From positions 123,344 through 187,343 of the forward strand of contig NZ_AKZI01000008.1 in assembly GCF_000293785.1 (NCBI RefSeq): 64,000 bases of DNA. Direction: 5' to 3'. The position numbers and the translations under genes were made by a program. This DNA comes from Rhodovulum sp. PH10. GTDB lineage: Bacteria > Pseudomonadota > Alphaproteobacteria > Rhizobiales > Xanthobacteraceae. The notes under the pieces were generated by a model. The model was given only the letters and a program-made list of their open reading frames with translations. It was not told where the DNA came from and searched no databases. This document shows positions 51,937-61,482 of the stretch, one piece after another. Position 1 is the first letter of the stretch. Every line of letters starts with the position of its first letter.

Positions 51937-54306
51937 TCACGTTCGCGATGTCGCATTCGACACGAGTGTCGCGAAAGCCGTCGCCGCATCGAACGGACCG
52001 ATCGCGGTCACGATCGCCTCGGGGGTCGCCGGCGCGTCGAGCAGCACGCCGCGGCCGGGGCTCGCCGCCTCCACCGCATCGGCGATCGCGGAGAACACCG
52101 AGATCGCCAGCATCAGCGGCGGCTCGCCGACCGCCTTGGATCGGTAGATCGTGTCCGCGCGGTTCTCGTCGTCGAACAGCGCGACGCGAAAGTCCGCCGG
52201 CACGTCGGAGGAAACCGGAATCTTGTAGGTCGAGGGCGCGTGCGTGAGCAAACGGCCGGCGGCGTCGTAGACCAGCTCCTCGGTCGTGAGCCAACCCATG
52301 CCCTGCACGAAGCCGCCCTCGATCTGGCCGATATCGAGCGCCGGATTGAGCGAGCGCCCGACGTCGTGAAGGATGTCCACGCGCAGCACCTTCGTCTCGC
52401 CCGTGGTGACGTCGATCGTCACCTCGCTGCACGCTGCGCCCCAGGCATAATAGAAGAACGGCCGCCCCTTTCCGCGCGCACGATCCCAATGCAAGTCGGG
52501 CGTCTTGTAGAAGCCGGTCGAGGAGAGCGAGACGCGCGCGGCGTGGGCCTTCTTGGCGAGCTCGCCGAATTCGAGGCGGCGGTTGCCGGCAACGACGTGA
52601 TCGTCACGAAACACGACGTCCTCCACCGGCACGCCGAACGTTTCCGCGGCCACGGCCGCCATTCGCGCCTTGATCGTGCGGGACGCGATCTGCACCGCCA
52701 TGCCGTTGAGGTCGCTGCCGGAGGAGGCGGCGGTGGGCGCGGTGTTGGGCACCTTGTCGGTCGAGGTCGGGGTGATGCGCACGCGCTCGAGCGCGATGCC
52801 GAACTCTTCCGCGGCGACTTGTGCCACCTTCTGAAACAGGCCCTGGCCCATCTCGGTGCCGCCGTGATTGAGATGCACCGAGCCGTCGCGATAGACGTGA
52901 ACGAGCGCGCCCGCCTGATTGAGCGGCGTCAGCGTGAAGGAGATGCCGAATTTCACGGGCGTCAGCGCGAGGCCACGCTTCAGGATCGGCGACGTTTCGT
53001 TGAACGACGTGATTGCGGCGCGGCGCGCGCGATAGTCGGAGGTTCGTTCCAGCTCCTCGATCAGCGCGAGGCCGGTGGAGAAATCCTCCACCGTCTGTCC
53101 GTAGGGCGTGACGTGGCGGCCTTCGGAATAGAAGTTCGCCTTGCGCACGTCGAGCGGATCACGTCCGAGCCTGCGGGCGATCGCATCGATCACCCGCTCG
53201 ATCGCCAGCATCCCTTGCGGGCCGCCAAAGCCGCGGAACGCGGTGTTGGACACGGTGTCGGTTCGCACCCGCCGCGTGTCGATGCGGAAGGCCGGGAGAA
53301 AGTACGTGTTGTCGGCATGAAACATCGCACGGTCGACGACGCCGGCCGAGCAGTCGGCCGAGCAGCCGCAGCGCGCCGCCAGCATCAGATCGAGCGCGGT
53401 GATGCGCCCGTCGGCGTCGAAACCGACCGACCAGTCGGCGCGAAAGTCGTGACGCTTGCCGGTGAGCGCCATGTCGTCGTCGCGGTCGAGCCGCAGCTTG
53501 CACGGGCGACCGGTGAGGCGCGCCGCGACGGCGGCGATCGCCGCCCATTGGCTGCCCTGCGTCTCCTTGCCGCCGAACGCGCCGCCCATGCGGCGGATCT
53601 CGCAGGTGACGAACGCCTCCGGTACGCCGAGCACGCGCGCGACGATCTCCTGCACCTCGCTCGGATGCTGGGTCGAGGCGTGCACCAGCATGGCGCCGCT
53701 CTCGCCGGGGCTCGCCAGCGCGATCTGGCCCTCGAGATAAAAGTGCTCCTGACCGCCGATATGCATCGTGCCGGTCATCTGATCAGAAGATGCGGCGATG
53801 ACGGCGCCAGGGTCGCCTTCTACGAAGGCATAATCCGGCAGCACGCGCTCGCCGCGGGCAAGACCCTGGTCGATGGTGATCGCGGCCGGCTCGGCGTCGA
53901 TCTCGATCGTTGCGAGGCGCGCCGCGCGGCGTGCGGCGTCGCGGGTTTCGGCCGCCACCGCGAACACCGGCTGGCCGTGATAGATCACGTGCGTCTCGGC
54001 GAGCATCGGCTCGTCGGCGAGCGTCGGGGCGATGTCGTTCGCGCCCGGAATGTCGGCTGCAGTGATCACCGCGACGACGCCGGGAAACGCCTTCACCGCA
54101 CTCAGGTCGAGGGTTACGATCGTGCCGCGCGCGACGGCTGCGCGGCCGACCGCGAGGTGCAGCGTGCCGCGCGGCTCCGGCAGGTCGTCGATATAGGGGG
54201 CCGCGCCTTGCACGTGCAGGCGCGCGCTGTCGTGCGGCAGCGGCTGTCTCACGTGCCGCAGCGGCGGTTCTGGCACGCAGGATTCCGGCATATCAAGGCG
54301 CGGCAT
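51937..54306 (-). CDS. xdhB: Xanthine dehydrogenase molybdopterin-binding subunit XdhB
   Basis: 789 residues. Molybdenum-hydroxylase large subunit: MHIGGQEHFYLEGQ (Moco-site Gln), RRMGGAFGGKE, NTAFRGFGGPQGMLAIE, HLNHGGTEMGQGLFQKVAQVAAEEFGI, SSGSDLNGMA and YRSKAVGEPPLMLA with the catalytic Glu near residue 730. It hydroxylates hypoxanthine/xanthine to urate. It overlaps the end of xdhA by 14 bp. Confidence 0.96.
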   Translation of the reverse strand: MPRLDMPESCVPEPPLRHVRQPLPHDSARLHVQGAAPYIDDLPEPRGTLHLAVGRAAVARGTIVTLDLSAVKAFPGVVAVITAADIPGANDIAPTLADEPMLAETHVIYHGQPVFAVAAETRDAARRAARLATIEIDAEPAAITIDQGLARGERVLPDYAFVEGDPGAVIAASSDQMTGTMHIGGQEHFYLEGQIALASPGESGAMLVHASTQHPSEVQEIVARVLGVPEAFVTCEIRRMGGAFGGKETQGSQWAAIAAVAARLTGRPCKLRLDRDDDMALTGKRHDFRADWSVGFDADGRITALDLMLAARCGCSADCSAGVVDRAMFHADNTYFLPAFRIDTRRVRTDTVSNTAFRGFGGPQGMLAIERVIDAIARRLGRDPLDVRKANFYSEGRHVTPYGQTVEDFSTGLALIEELERTSDYRARRAAITSFNETSPILKRGLALTPVKFGISFTLTPLNQAGALVHVYRDGSVHLNHGGTEMGQGLFQKVAQVAAEEFGIALERVRITPTSTDKVPNTAPTAASSGSDLNGMAVQIASRTIKARMAAVAAETFGVPVEDVVFRDDHVVAGNRRLEFGELAKKAHAARVSLSSTGFYKTPDLHWDRARGKGRPFFYYAWGAACSEVTIDVTTGETKVLRVDILHDVGRSLNPALDIGQIEGGFVQGMGWLTTEELVYDAAGRLLTHAPSTYKIPVSSDVPADFRVALFDDENRADTIYRSKAVGEPPLMLAISVFSAIADAVEAASPGRGVLLDAPATPEAIVTAIGPFDAATAFATLVSNATSRT

Positions 54307-55774
54307 GAAAAACCTCCGCGCGCGGTTTTACCCGCGTTCTCGTGGTGGGGGTCCCGGCCATCTCGGCCAAGCCCTTGACGATCAGATTACCGGCCACCGT
54401 GAGGCGATAAGCGGCGCTGCCGCGCTGATCGGTCAACGGCGTAAAATCGTCGCCGAGCCTGCTTGCTGCCGTGCGCCACGTCGCGGGATCGGCGAGCCGG
54501 GCGCCGGCCAGCGCGGCTTCCACCTGCGTCGCCCGCTTCGGAATGCCGGCCATGCCGCCGAACGCGATGCGGGCGGAAGTGATCACGTCGCCATCCAGAG
54601 TGATCGCCATCGCCATCATCACGGTGGAGATATCCTCGTCCATCCGCTTGGTGATCTTGAAGGCGCGCACCAGCGTCGTCTCCCCCGGCTTCTGGATGGT
54701 GAGGTGACGCACATACTCGCCCGCCGCGCGGTCCTGCTTGCCGTAATCGATGAAGAACTCCTCGATCGGCAGCGTGCGCACCGCCATGCCCTTGCGCATC
54801 GCGATGGTGCCGCCGAGCGCGAGCAGGATAGGCGCGAGATCGCCGATCGGCGAGGCGTTGGCGATGCTGCCGCCGACCGTGCCGGCGGTGCGCACCTGAA
54901 CCGAGCCGAACCGCCGCAGGATTTCCGCGATGTCCGGATCGAGCGCGCCGAGGTCTTCTGCGGCGCGTGCGAGCGGCACCGCGGCACCGAAGGTGAGCGT
55001 CGTTTCCGACTCCTCGATCATGTCGAGCCCGACCACCCGGCCGACATGCACGATCTTCGACAGTGGCATCAGCTTCTTGGTGATCCACAGGCCGACATCG
55101 GTCGCCCCGGCGACGATGGTCGCGTCGGGATGGGCGTCGAGCAGCGCCGCCAGCGTGTCCTCGCGGGCGGGGGCTGCGAAGAACGCACCGTCGTCGCCGA
55201 CCAGAATGTCCTCGTCGTCGGCGATCGCCTCGAGGCGCGCGAGGCGTGCCGGCTCGTCCGCCGTGAAACGGTCGTTACGGTCGTTGCAGGCGGCGATCGC
55301 GGCGTCGACGATCGGGCGGTATCCGGTGCAGCGGCACAGATTGCCGGCCAGCACGTCGTCGATCTCGGCGCGGGTCGGCGGGGCCGACACGCGGTGGTAG
55401 TGGGCAAAGAGGCTCATCACGATGCCTGGCGTGCAGAAGCCGCATTGCGAGCCGTGCCGCTCGACGAGCGCCGCCTGCACCGGGTGCAGCGTGCCGTCGG
55501 GCGCCGCCAGATCCTCCACCGTGATCAGCTCGGCGCCGTCGATCTGGCCGAGCAGCGTGATGCAGGCGTTCACCGGCTCGTAGGCCATGGTGTCGTCGCG
55601 GCGGCGCGCCAGCACCACCGTGCAGGCGCCGCAATCGCCTTCGGCGCACGCCTCCTTGGTGCCGGTCGAGCGCTCGTCGAGCCGCAGCCAGTCGAGCAGG
55701 GTCGTGCGTGCCGAAAAATCGCGCAGCTCGACCACCCGTCCGCGGCGGACGAACCGAATGAAGTCTCTGGTCAT
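54293..55774 (-). CDS. xdhA: Xanthine dehydrogenase small subunit XdhA (2Fe-2S and FAD)
   Basis: 493 residues. Plant-type [2Fe-2S] domain with C43, C48, C51, C71 and the second cluster domain with C111, C114, C147, C149 (GSQCGFCTPG and NLCRCTGYRP). The FAD domain follows from about residue 200 (IVAGATDVGLWI; TVGGSIANASPIGDL), then a C-terminal FAD-associated region. Electrons pass from XdhB through the clusters to FAD and NAD+. ATG 55774 has GGAGG 4 nt upstream. It is divergent from hydA. Confidence 0.96.
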   Translation of the reverse strand: MTRDFIRFVRRGRVVELRDFSARTTLLDWLRLDERSTGTKEACAEGDCGACTVVLARRRDDTMAYEPVNACITLLGQIDGAELITVEDLAAPDGTLHPVQAALVERHGSQCGFCTPGIVMSLFAHYHRVSAPPTRAEIDDVLAGNLCRCTGYRPIVDAAIAACNDRNDRFTADEPARLARLEAIADDEDILVGDDGAFFAAPAREDTLAALLDAHPDATIVAGATDVGLWITKKLMPLSKIVHVGRVVGLDMIEESETTLTFGAAVPLARAAEDLGALDPDIAEILRRFGSVQVRTAGTVGGSIANASPIGDLAPILLALGGTIAMRKGMAVRTLPIEEFFIDYGKQDRAAGEYVRHLTIQKPGETTLVRAFKITKRMDEDISTVMMAMAITLDGDVITSARIAFGGMAGIPKRATQVEAALAGARLADPATWRTAASRLGDDFTPLTDQRGSAAYRLTVAGNLIVKGLAEMAGTPTTRTRVKPRAEVFHAAP

Positions 55775-55895
55775 GGGTCCTCCGAGGCGAATCATAAGTG
55801 ATCGACGCGCGCGCCGGTAGACCCCACCGTTGCGCTGTTTTCCGGTTTGGACTACGGCTCGATCGTCCTTCTGCGCCTTCGGGAGCCTCGAGAAA

Positions 55896-57305
55896 ATGTC
55901 CGACTACGATCTGTCCATCCGCGGCGGCACGGTGGTGACCGCGAGCGACACCTTTCGCGCCGATGTCGGCATCTCCGGCGGACGCATCGTCGCGGTCGCG
56001 GACCGGGTGGAGGGCGCCGCGCGCGAGATCGACGCCTCGGGGCTTTTGGTGATGCCGGGCGGCATCGACAGCCACGTCCATCTCGCCCAGCCCTCGTCCG
56101 GCGCGCAGATGGCCGACGGCTTCCTCACCGGCACGCGCGGGGCGATCGCCGGCGGCACCACCACGGTGATCCCGTTCGCCATGCAGCCGCGCGGCGAGAG
56201 CCTGCGGGCCGTCGTGCAGGACTATCATAAAAAGGCCGAGGGGCAGGCGTTCGCCGATTACGGCTTTCATCTGATCATCACGGACCCGACCCCGAGCGTG
56301 CTCGGCCAGGAGCTGCCGGCGCTGGTCGGCGACGGCTACACCTCGTTCAAGGTGTTCATGACCTATGCCGACATGGTGTTGAACGACCGCGAGCTGTTGG
56401 AGGTCTTCGAGTGCGCGCGCAAATGCCGGGCACTGGTGATGGTCCACGCCGAAGGCTACGACGCGATAAAATTCATGACCGAGCGGCTGGAGCAGGCCGG
56501 CAAGACGGCGCCCTATTATCACGGCGTGTCGCGGCCCGAGATCGTCGAGCGCGAGGCGGCGCACCGGGCGATCAGCCACGCCGAGCTGATCGACGTGCCG
56601 CTGATGATCGTCCACGTCTCGGGCCGTGAGGCGATGGAGCAGATCCGCTGGGCGCAGAACCGCGGCATGAAGGTCTATGCCGAGACCTGCCCGCAATATG
56701 TCGCGCTCACCGCCGACGACATGAAGGGCCTCAACATGGACGACAGCGGCGGCAAGTATGTCTGCTCGCCGCCGCCGCGTGATCACGAGAGCCAGGAGGC
56801 GATCTGGCAAGGGCTGCAGCAGGGCGTGTTCAAGACCTTCTCGTCCGATCATTGCCCGTTCATGGACACGAGCGAAGGGAAGCGCAACCCGCAGGCGCGC
56901 ACCTCCTTCAAATGGGTGCCGAACGGCATTCCGGGCGTCGAGACGCGCATGCAGGTGTTGTGGGGGCTCGGGGTCGACAAGGGCCGGATCGGCATGAACG
57001 AGTTCGTCGCGCTCACCTCGACCAACCACGCAAAAATGTACGGGCTCTATCCGAAGAAGGGCTCGATCGCCGCCGGGTTCGACGCCGACATCGTCTTGTG
57101 GGACCCGAACAAGAAAGAGACCATCCGCCAGGAGCTGATGCACGGCGCCTGCGACTACACGCCCTACGAAGGGCTCGAGGTGCGCGGCTGGCCGGTGATG
57201 ACGATCCTGCGTGGTAAGCCGGTGTGCGAGGAGGGAAAGATCCTCGGCGCGCCGGGCGACGGCGGCTTTCTCGCCCGCGCGATCTCGCCCTACGCCTCGA
57301 AGTGA
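55896..57305 (+). CDS. hydA: Dihydropyrimidinase / D-hydantoinase
   Basis: 469 residues of the cyclic amidohydrolase family: GGIDSHVHL (metal HxH), TSFKVFMTY with the Lys that is carbamylated, MVHAEGYDAI, IVHVSGREAMEQI, AETCPQYVALT and FSSDHCPF with the final metal Asp. It opens dihydropyrimidine or hydantoin rings. Given the purine-related neighbours, a different ureido substrate is possible, but allantoinase features are not evident. ATG 55896 has GGGAG about 10 nt upstream. The divergent region to xdhA is 121 bp. Confidence 0.9.
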   Translation: MSDYDLSIRGGTVVTASDTFRADVGISGGRIVAVADRVEGAAREIDASGLLVMPGGIDSHVHLAQPSSGAQMADGFLTGTRGAIAGGTTTVIPFAMQPRGESLRAVVQDYHKKAEGQAFADYGFHLIITDPTPSVLGQELPALVGDGYTSFKVFMTYADMVLNDRELLEVFECARKCRALVMVHAEGYDAIKFMTERLEQAGKTAPYYHGVSRPEIVEREAAHRAISHAELIDVPLMIVHVSGREAMEQIRWAQNRGMKVYAETCPQYVALTADDMKGLNMDDSGGKYVCSPPPRDHESQEAIWQGLQQGVFKTFSSDHCPFMDTSEGKRNPQARTSFKWVPNGIPGVETRMQVLWGLGVDKGRIGMNEFVALTSTNHAKMYGLYPKKGSIAAGFDADIVLWDPNKKETIRQELMHGACDYTPYEGLEVRGWPVMTILRGKPVCEEGKILGAPGDGGFLARAISPYASK

Positions 57306-57313
57306 ACGGCTCT

Positions 57314-57340
57314 CGGTCCGGGGCGCACTGCCCCGGACCG
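57314..57340. terminator. Bidirectional hairpin between hydA and the HdeD-like gene
   Basis: CGGTCCGGGGC (57314-57324) and its exact complement (57330-57340) with a 5-nt loop sit between two convergent genes. There is no long T-run on either side, but position and an 11-bp GC stem fit termination. Confidence 0.6.
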
Positions 57341-57366
57341 GCGGTCTCGTTTCGGTGGCCGGCCCG

Positions 57367-57972
57367 TCACGCCGCCTGCGGCGTGCCGTGGTCGCGGTCG
57401 CGCATGGAGCGCAGGCGCAGCGCCCAGGTGACGTAGACGATGCCGGAGACGATCGCATAGGCGGCGATCAGCCAGACGATCGCCAGCGCGCCGGCGACCG
57501 GCAGTGCCATCAGCACCAGGCCGAACAGCACCGACAGCACGCCGGAGACGATCAGCAGCCACTCGTGCTCGATCTCCTTGCGCAGCTGGATCGCGGCGAC
57601 CACCTCCATAACACCGGTGACGATCGACCAAGCGGCGATCAGGAACAGCAGCACCAGCGCCACCGCGGCCGGGAAGACGAAGGCGACCAGCCCGAGCAGG
57701 ATGCCGAGCGCGCCGGACAGCACCAGCCACCAGCGCGCCTGGCTCGGCCCGCGGCCGGAGATCGCGGCGGCGATCGCCAGCACGCCGTCGGCCAGCACGA
57801 AGGCGCCGTAGAACAGCACGAGCGTCAGGATCGTCAGGCCCGGCCAGGTGAACGCCACCACGCCGAACACGATGGCGACGAGACCGCGCACCAGCACCAC
57901 CCACCAGCGGGCGGCGAGACCTTGTCGGGTGAGCGACGCCGGCACGCCGGCCGGATCGGGAAACGCTTGCAT
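57367..57972 (-). CDS. HdeD-family (DUF308) membrane protein
   Basis: 201 residues with six hydrophobic helices arranged as internal repeats of DUF308: WWVVLVRGLVAIVFGVVAF, FYGAFVLADGVLAI, WWLVLSGALGILLGLVAF, LLIVSGVLSVLFGLVLM. HdeD-like proteins are linked to acid stress in enterobacteria; the function here is unknown. ATG 57972 has AAGGAG 8 nt upstream. Confidence 0.87.
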   Translation of the reverse strand: MQAFPDPAGVPASLTRQGLAARWWVVLVRGLVAIVFGVVAFTWPGLTILTLVLFYGAFVLADGVLAIAAAISGRGPSQARWWLVLSGALGILLGLVAFVFPAAVALVLLFLIAAWSIVTGVMEVVAAIQLRKEIEHEWLLIVSGVLSVLFGLVLMALPVAGALAIVWLIAAYAIVSGIVYVTWALRLRSMRDRDHGTPQAA

Positions 57973-58169
57973 GAAAAAATCTCCTTCGGACGTCTCGTCT
58001 CCCGCTACAACGGGGAGACGTGCGGAACCGTTCCCCGATACCTCGAACATGGTCGACGGCGTGTGACCGGGATCGGCGACGGGAGCCGGGCCGGACGGAT
58101 GCGCGCTCGACCGAACGCCCGCCGCACCGCGACCCGGGATCGGCGGCACGTCGGCCGGACGTTTGCGAA

Positions 58170-58189
58170 ACGTCAGCGTGACGTCAGCG
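58170..58189 (+). promoter_or_regulatory. Direct repeat ACGTCAGCG-N2-ACGTCAGCG upstream of the PepSY operon
   Basis: Two identical 9-bp units with an 11-bp period (core CGTCAG-N5-CGTCAG), the spacing typical for OmpR/PhoP-class regulators. They end about 22 bp before the PepSY start. The same core recurs at 60750-60788 before the cytochrome b561 gene, so the adjacent response regulator is the natural candidate to bind. Confidence 0.6.
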
Positions 58190-58210
58190 GGGTGCCGGCA
58201 CAATGGCCGG

Positions 58211-58621
58211 ATGGCAGTCCTCGATCGTCGAACCTGGATTCTCTCCGGCCTCCTGTCGCTCGCCGCCCTGTCCGGCGCCCGCGCCGAGTGGAACGGCCCG
58301 TCCGACGACGGCCCGCCGGGGGGCGGCCCGCCGCCCTGGGCGCGCGGCCGCGGCCGAAGACGGCGCCACCGCGACGACCACGACTGCGCGCTGCGCGCCC
58401 TGGCGGAAGGGCGGGCAAAACCGCTGTCGCAGATCCTGCCGGGCGTCGAGAAGGAGCTCGGCGGCCAGGCCATCGACGTCGAGCTGGAGCACTGCAAGGG
58501 GCGCGTCGTCTATGAGATAAAGCTGTTGCGGCCGGACGGCCGTCTGATCGAGGTGGTGGTCGACGCGATGACCGGCCGCCCGATCGAGGACGGAAAGAAG
58601 TCGCACGGAGACGAGCTCTGA
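58211..58621 (+). CDS. Secreted PepSY-domain protein
   Basis: 136 residues. A signal peptide (about 1-25, cleaved near ARA-EW), a Gly/Pro/Arg-rich linker with GRGRRRRHRDDHD, then a PepSY-like domain: GVEKELGGQAIDVELEHCKGRVVYEIKLLRPDGRLIEVVVDAMTGRPI. PepSY proteins accompany two-component systems of the PhoPQ type as periplasmic modulators. Its stop overlaps the response regulator start by one base (TGATG), so it is coupled. Confidence 0.82.
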   Translation: MAVLDRRTWILSGLLSLAALSGARAEWNGPSDDGPPGGGPPPWARGRGRRRRHRDDHDCALRALAEGRAKPLSQILPGVEKELGGQAIDVELEHCKGRVVYEIKLLRPDGRLIEVVVDAMTGRPIEDGKKSHGDEL

Positions 58622-59331
58622 TGCGCATCCTGGTGGTCGAGGACGAGCCTCGCATCGCCCGCGACATCGCGGCGGCGCTGACGGCGGCCGGCGGCGTGGT
58701 CGACGTCGTCGCCGACGGCGAGGAGGCGTGGTTCAAGGGCGACACCGAGGATTACGCCCTGGTGGTGCTCGATCTCGGCCTGCCCAAGCTCGACGGCCTC
58801 GCGGTGCTCAAGCGCTGGCGGCGCAACCGGCGCCAGATGCCGGTGCTGATCCTCACCGCGCGCGGCACCTGGGCCGAGCGGGTCGAGGGGATCGACGCCG
58901 GCGCCGACGACTATCTGCCGAAGCCGTTTCGCATGGAGGAGCTGGCGGCGCGCGCCCGCGCGCTGATCCGCCGCTCGGCCGGCCTCGGCACCGCGGTGAT
59001 CGAGGCCGGGGCGCTGACCGTCGATCCGCGCGACATGCGGGTGGCGCTCGCCGGTGTGCCGGTCGCGCTGTCGCCCCTGGAATACCGGCTGGTCGCCTAT
59101 CTCGCGCTCCACAAGGGGCGGGTGGTGCCGGCCCACGAGCTGATCGATCAGCTCTACGGCACCGACGACGCCCGCGACGCCAACGCCCTGGAAGCGCTGG
59201 TGACGCGGCTGCGGCGAAAGCTCGGCGCCGGCACGATCGAGACGCGGCGCGGCTTCGGCTATCTCGTCCCCGATCCGCCCGACGCCGCCGCGCCCGACGG
59301 CGCCGCCGTCCGCCCGGACCCGCCGCCGTGA
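58621..59331 (+). CDS. OmpR/PhoP-family response regulator
   Basis: 236 residues. Receiver: VVEDEPRIARDIAAAL, phospho-acceptor D51 in LVVLDLGLPKLDG, LILTARG, YLPKPFRMEELAAR. Winged-helix effector: LSPLEYRLVAYLALHKGRVVPAHELIDQLY, ALVTRLRRKLGAGTIETRRGFGYLV. The C-terminal tail is Ala/Pro/Asp-rich. It is closest in layout to PhoP/QseB. It overlaps the kinase gene by 4 nt (GTGA). Confidence 0.93.
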   Translation: MRILVVEDEPRIARDIAAALTAAGGVVDVVADGEEAWFKGDTEDYALVVLDLGLPKLDGLAVLKRWRRNRRQMPVLILTARGTWAERVEGIDAGADDYLPKPFRMEELAARARALIRRSAGLGTAVIEAGALTVDPRDMRVALAGVPVALSPLEYRLVAYLALHKGRVVPAHELIDQLYGTDDARDANALEALVTRLRRKLGAGTIETRRGFGYLVPDPPDAAAPDGAAVRPDPPP

Positions 59332-60764
59332 TCGGCGGCTCGCTGCGGGTCCGCCTGTTTCTCGCCGGGGTGGTGTCGATCCTGGTGGCGCTGGCGCTCG
59401 CGGCCTTCGGCCTGTCGCTGCTGTTCGAGCGCCATGTCGAGCGCCGCATGGGCGACGACCTCACGGTGGTGCTCGACCGGCTGGTGTCCGGGATCGACCG
59501 GACCCAGGATGGGGCGCTCTCGGTAGTCGACCCGCCGGACGACCCGCGGTTCGAGAAGCCGCTGTCCGGGCTCTATTGGCAGGTGACGACCGAGCCGGTC
59601 GCGGGGGCCGCGAGCACCCTGGTCGACCGCTCGCGCTCGCTGTGGGACACCGAGCTGCCGCTGCCGCGCGACGAGCTGTTCGAGGGCTCGCTGCACCATC
59701 ACCGGATCGCCGGGCCGGGCGGCACCAGCCTGATCGCGGTGGAGCGGCGGGTGACGCTGCCGGCGCGGCTCGGCGGCACCGCGCTGCGGCTCGTGGTGGC
59801 GCGCGACGTCGCCGACCTGCGCAACGCCACCCGCGACTTCACCAGCGACTTGATGCCGTTCGTCGCGATGGTCGGGCTCTTGCTGGTGGTCGCCTCCGCC
59901 GTCCAGGTGCGGGTCGGCCTCGCCCCGCTCGCCGCCGTCCAGGCGCGGCTCGCCGCGATCCGCGCCGGCACCGCCGAGCGGCTCGGCCAGGCGTTTCCCG
60001 ACGAGGTGCAGCCGCTCGCCGGCGAGGTCGACGCGTTGCTCGACGCCCGCGACCGCCAGGTGCAGGCGGCGCGCGCGCGGGCCGGCGACCTCGCGCACGG
60101 CTTCAAGACGCCGCTGCAGGTCTTGGCGGGCGACGTCGAGCGCCTGAAGGAGAAGGGCGAGCGGGCGATCGCCGAGGATCTCGCGGTGATCGGCGAGACG
60201 ATGCGCCGCCACGTCGAGCGCGAGCTCGCCCGCGCCCGGCGGGTCGTCTCGGCCGACGCGGTGGCGCCGGTCGGCGAGGTGGTCGAGCGGGTGGTCCGGG
60301 TGGTCGGCCGCACGCCGGCCGCCGATCCGCTCGAATGGGAGGTCTCGGTCGACCCCGCCGCCAAGGCCCGCATCGCCCCCGACGATCTCGCGGAAATCCT
60401 CGGCAACCTGCTCGAGAACGCCGCCCGCCATGCCCGCGAGCGGATCGTGGTGACCGCCGCGATCGAGACCGGCGAGGTGGTGGTGCGGGTGGTCGACGAC
60501 GGCCCGGGCATTCCGCCGCAGATGGTGGCGATGGCGCTGCAGCGTGGCGGCCGGCTCGACACCGGCCCCGGCACCGGACTGGGCCTCGCGATCGCCAGCG
60601 ACATCGCCGAGGCGTGGGACGGCCTCCTCTCGCTCGGGCCGACCGATCCCGGCCGGATGACGGCGGTGCTGCGCCTCCCGCGCGCCGAGCGCACGGTTCT
60701 GGCCGAGCGGACGGTTTCGACGGACCGCACGGGCCTCGCCGAACGGCCGCTGACGAGAAGCTGA
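59328..60764 (+). CDS. PhoQ-like sensor histidine kinase
   Basis: 478 residues. Helix 1 (about 8-30), a periplasmic sensor (about 31-175), helix 2 (about 182-202), a short HAMP-like linker, then the H-box LAHGFKTPLQVLAGD, which has the HxxKTPL form seen in PhoQ-type kinases instead of HELRTPL. N-box GNLLENAARHA; G-boxes DDGPGIPP and GTGLGLAIA. GTG 59328 overlaps the regulator stop. It senses an envelope signal, possibly through the PepSY protein. Confidence 0.9.
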   Translation: MIGGSLRVRLFLAGVVSILVALALAAFGLSLLFERHVERRMGDDLTVVLDRLVSGIDRTQDGALSVVDPPDDPRFEKPLSGLYWQVTTEPVAGAASTLVDRSRSLWDTELPLPRDELFEGSLHHHRIAGPGGTSLIAVERRVTLPARLGGTALRLVVARDVADLRNATRDFTSDLMPFVAMVGLLLVVASAVQVRVGLAPLAAVQARLAAIRAGTAERLGQAFPDEVQPLAGEVDALLDARDRQVQAARARAGDLAHGFKTPLQVLAGDVERLKEKGERAIAEDLAVIGETMRRHVERELARARRVVSADAVAPVGEVVERVVRVVGRTPAADPLEWEVSVDPAAKARIAPDDLAEILGNLLENAARHARERIVVTAAIETGEVVVRVVDDGPGIPPQMVAMALQRGGRLDTGPGTGLGLAIASDIAEAWDGLLSLGPTDPGRMTAVLRLPRAERTVLAERTVSTDRTGLAERPLTRS

Positions 60765-60788
60765 CGAGCCCGGTCAGAGCGGCGTCAG
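60750..60788 (+). promoter_or_regulatory. CGTCAG-type repeats upstream of the cytochrome b561 gene
   Basis: CTGACG-N5-CTGACG at 60750-60766 is the inverse-strand form of CGTCAG-N5-CGTCAG. GGTCAG-N5-CGTCAG follows at 60772-60788 in the direct orientation with one mismatch. Both have the same 11-bp period as the site at 58170. The second pair ends 55 bp before the b561 start. Confidence 0.55.
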
Positions 60789-60842
60789 GGCAGGGCAGCC
60801 ATTCTCCCGGCACGATCCTTCGATCAACGGGAAGCCCTGTTC

Positions 60843-61391
60843 ATGACCAAACTCCGCTACGATCCGCTCATTCAGCTCGTTCACTGGCTCACCCTCGCCG
60901 CCGTGGTCGGCGTGTTCATGAGCGGCCTGATCATGGAGGAGATGCCGCGCGGCCCCGACAAGATCGCGCTGGTCGGCCTGCACAAGTCGGTCGGCGTCGT
61001 CGTGCTGCTGCTGACGGTGATCCGCCTCGCCTGGCGGCTGCTCAATCCGCAGCCCGACTCGATTCCCGGCGCGGCGCTGACCCAGATGGCGGCGCGCGCC
61101 ATGCACATGGCGCTCTATGCGGCGCTGGTCGCGGTGCCGGTGATCGGCATCTTCATGTCGTGGGCGCACGGCCGCGCCGTCGACGTGTTCGGCCTGTTCT
61201 CGCTGCCGCCGATGATCGAGGCCGACCGCGCGCTCGGCGAGCGGCTGGGCGAGATGCACGAATTTGCCGCCTGGGCGATCATCGTGCTCGCCGGCGTCCA
61301 TGCGCTCGCCGCCATCGTCCACCAGATGGTGCTCAAGGACGGCGCGATCGCCCGCATGCTGCCCTATGGCCGGCCGAGCGGCACCGCGTGA
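60843..61391 (+). CDS. Cytochrome b561 / diheme-type membrane cytochrome
   Basis: 182 residues with four helices: RYDPLIQLVHWLTLAAVVGVFMSGLIM (haem His), GLHKSVGVVVLLLTVIRLAWRLLNP, HMALYAALVAVPVIGIFMSWAHG and GEMHEFAAWAIIVLAGVHALAAIVHQ. PepSY, two-component and b561 genes are often grouped. A strong terminator ends the unit at 61483. Confidence 0.91.
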   Translation: MTKLRYDPLIQLVHWLTLAAVVGVFMSGLIMEEMPRGPDKIALVGLHKSVGVVVLLLTVIRLAWRLLNPQPDSIPGAALTQMAARAMHMALYAALVAVPVIGIFMSWAHGRAVDVFGLFSLPPMIEADRALGERLGEMHEFAAWAIIVLAGVHALAAIVHQMVLKDGAIARMLPYGRPSGTA

Positions 61392-61482
61392 TCGGCACGG
61401 CATGAACTCCCGGCGGCTGCTCGCTCTCGGGCGGACCCGTCGGGCCTGGACGGCGGTCGCGAGCGAGAGGCTCGCCGGGACG

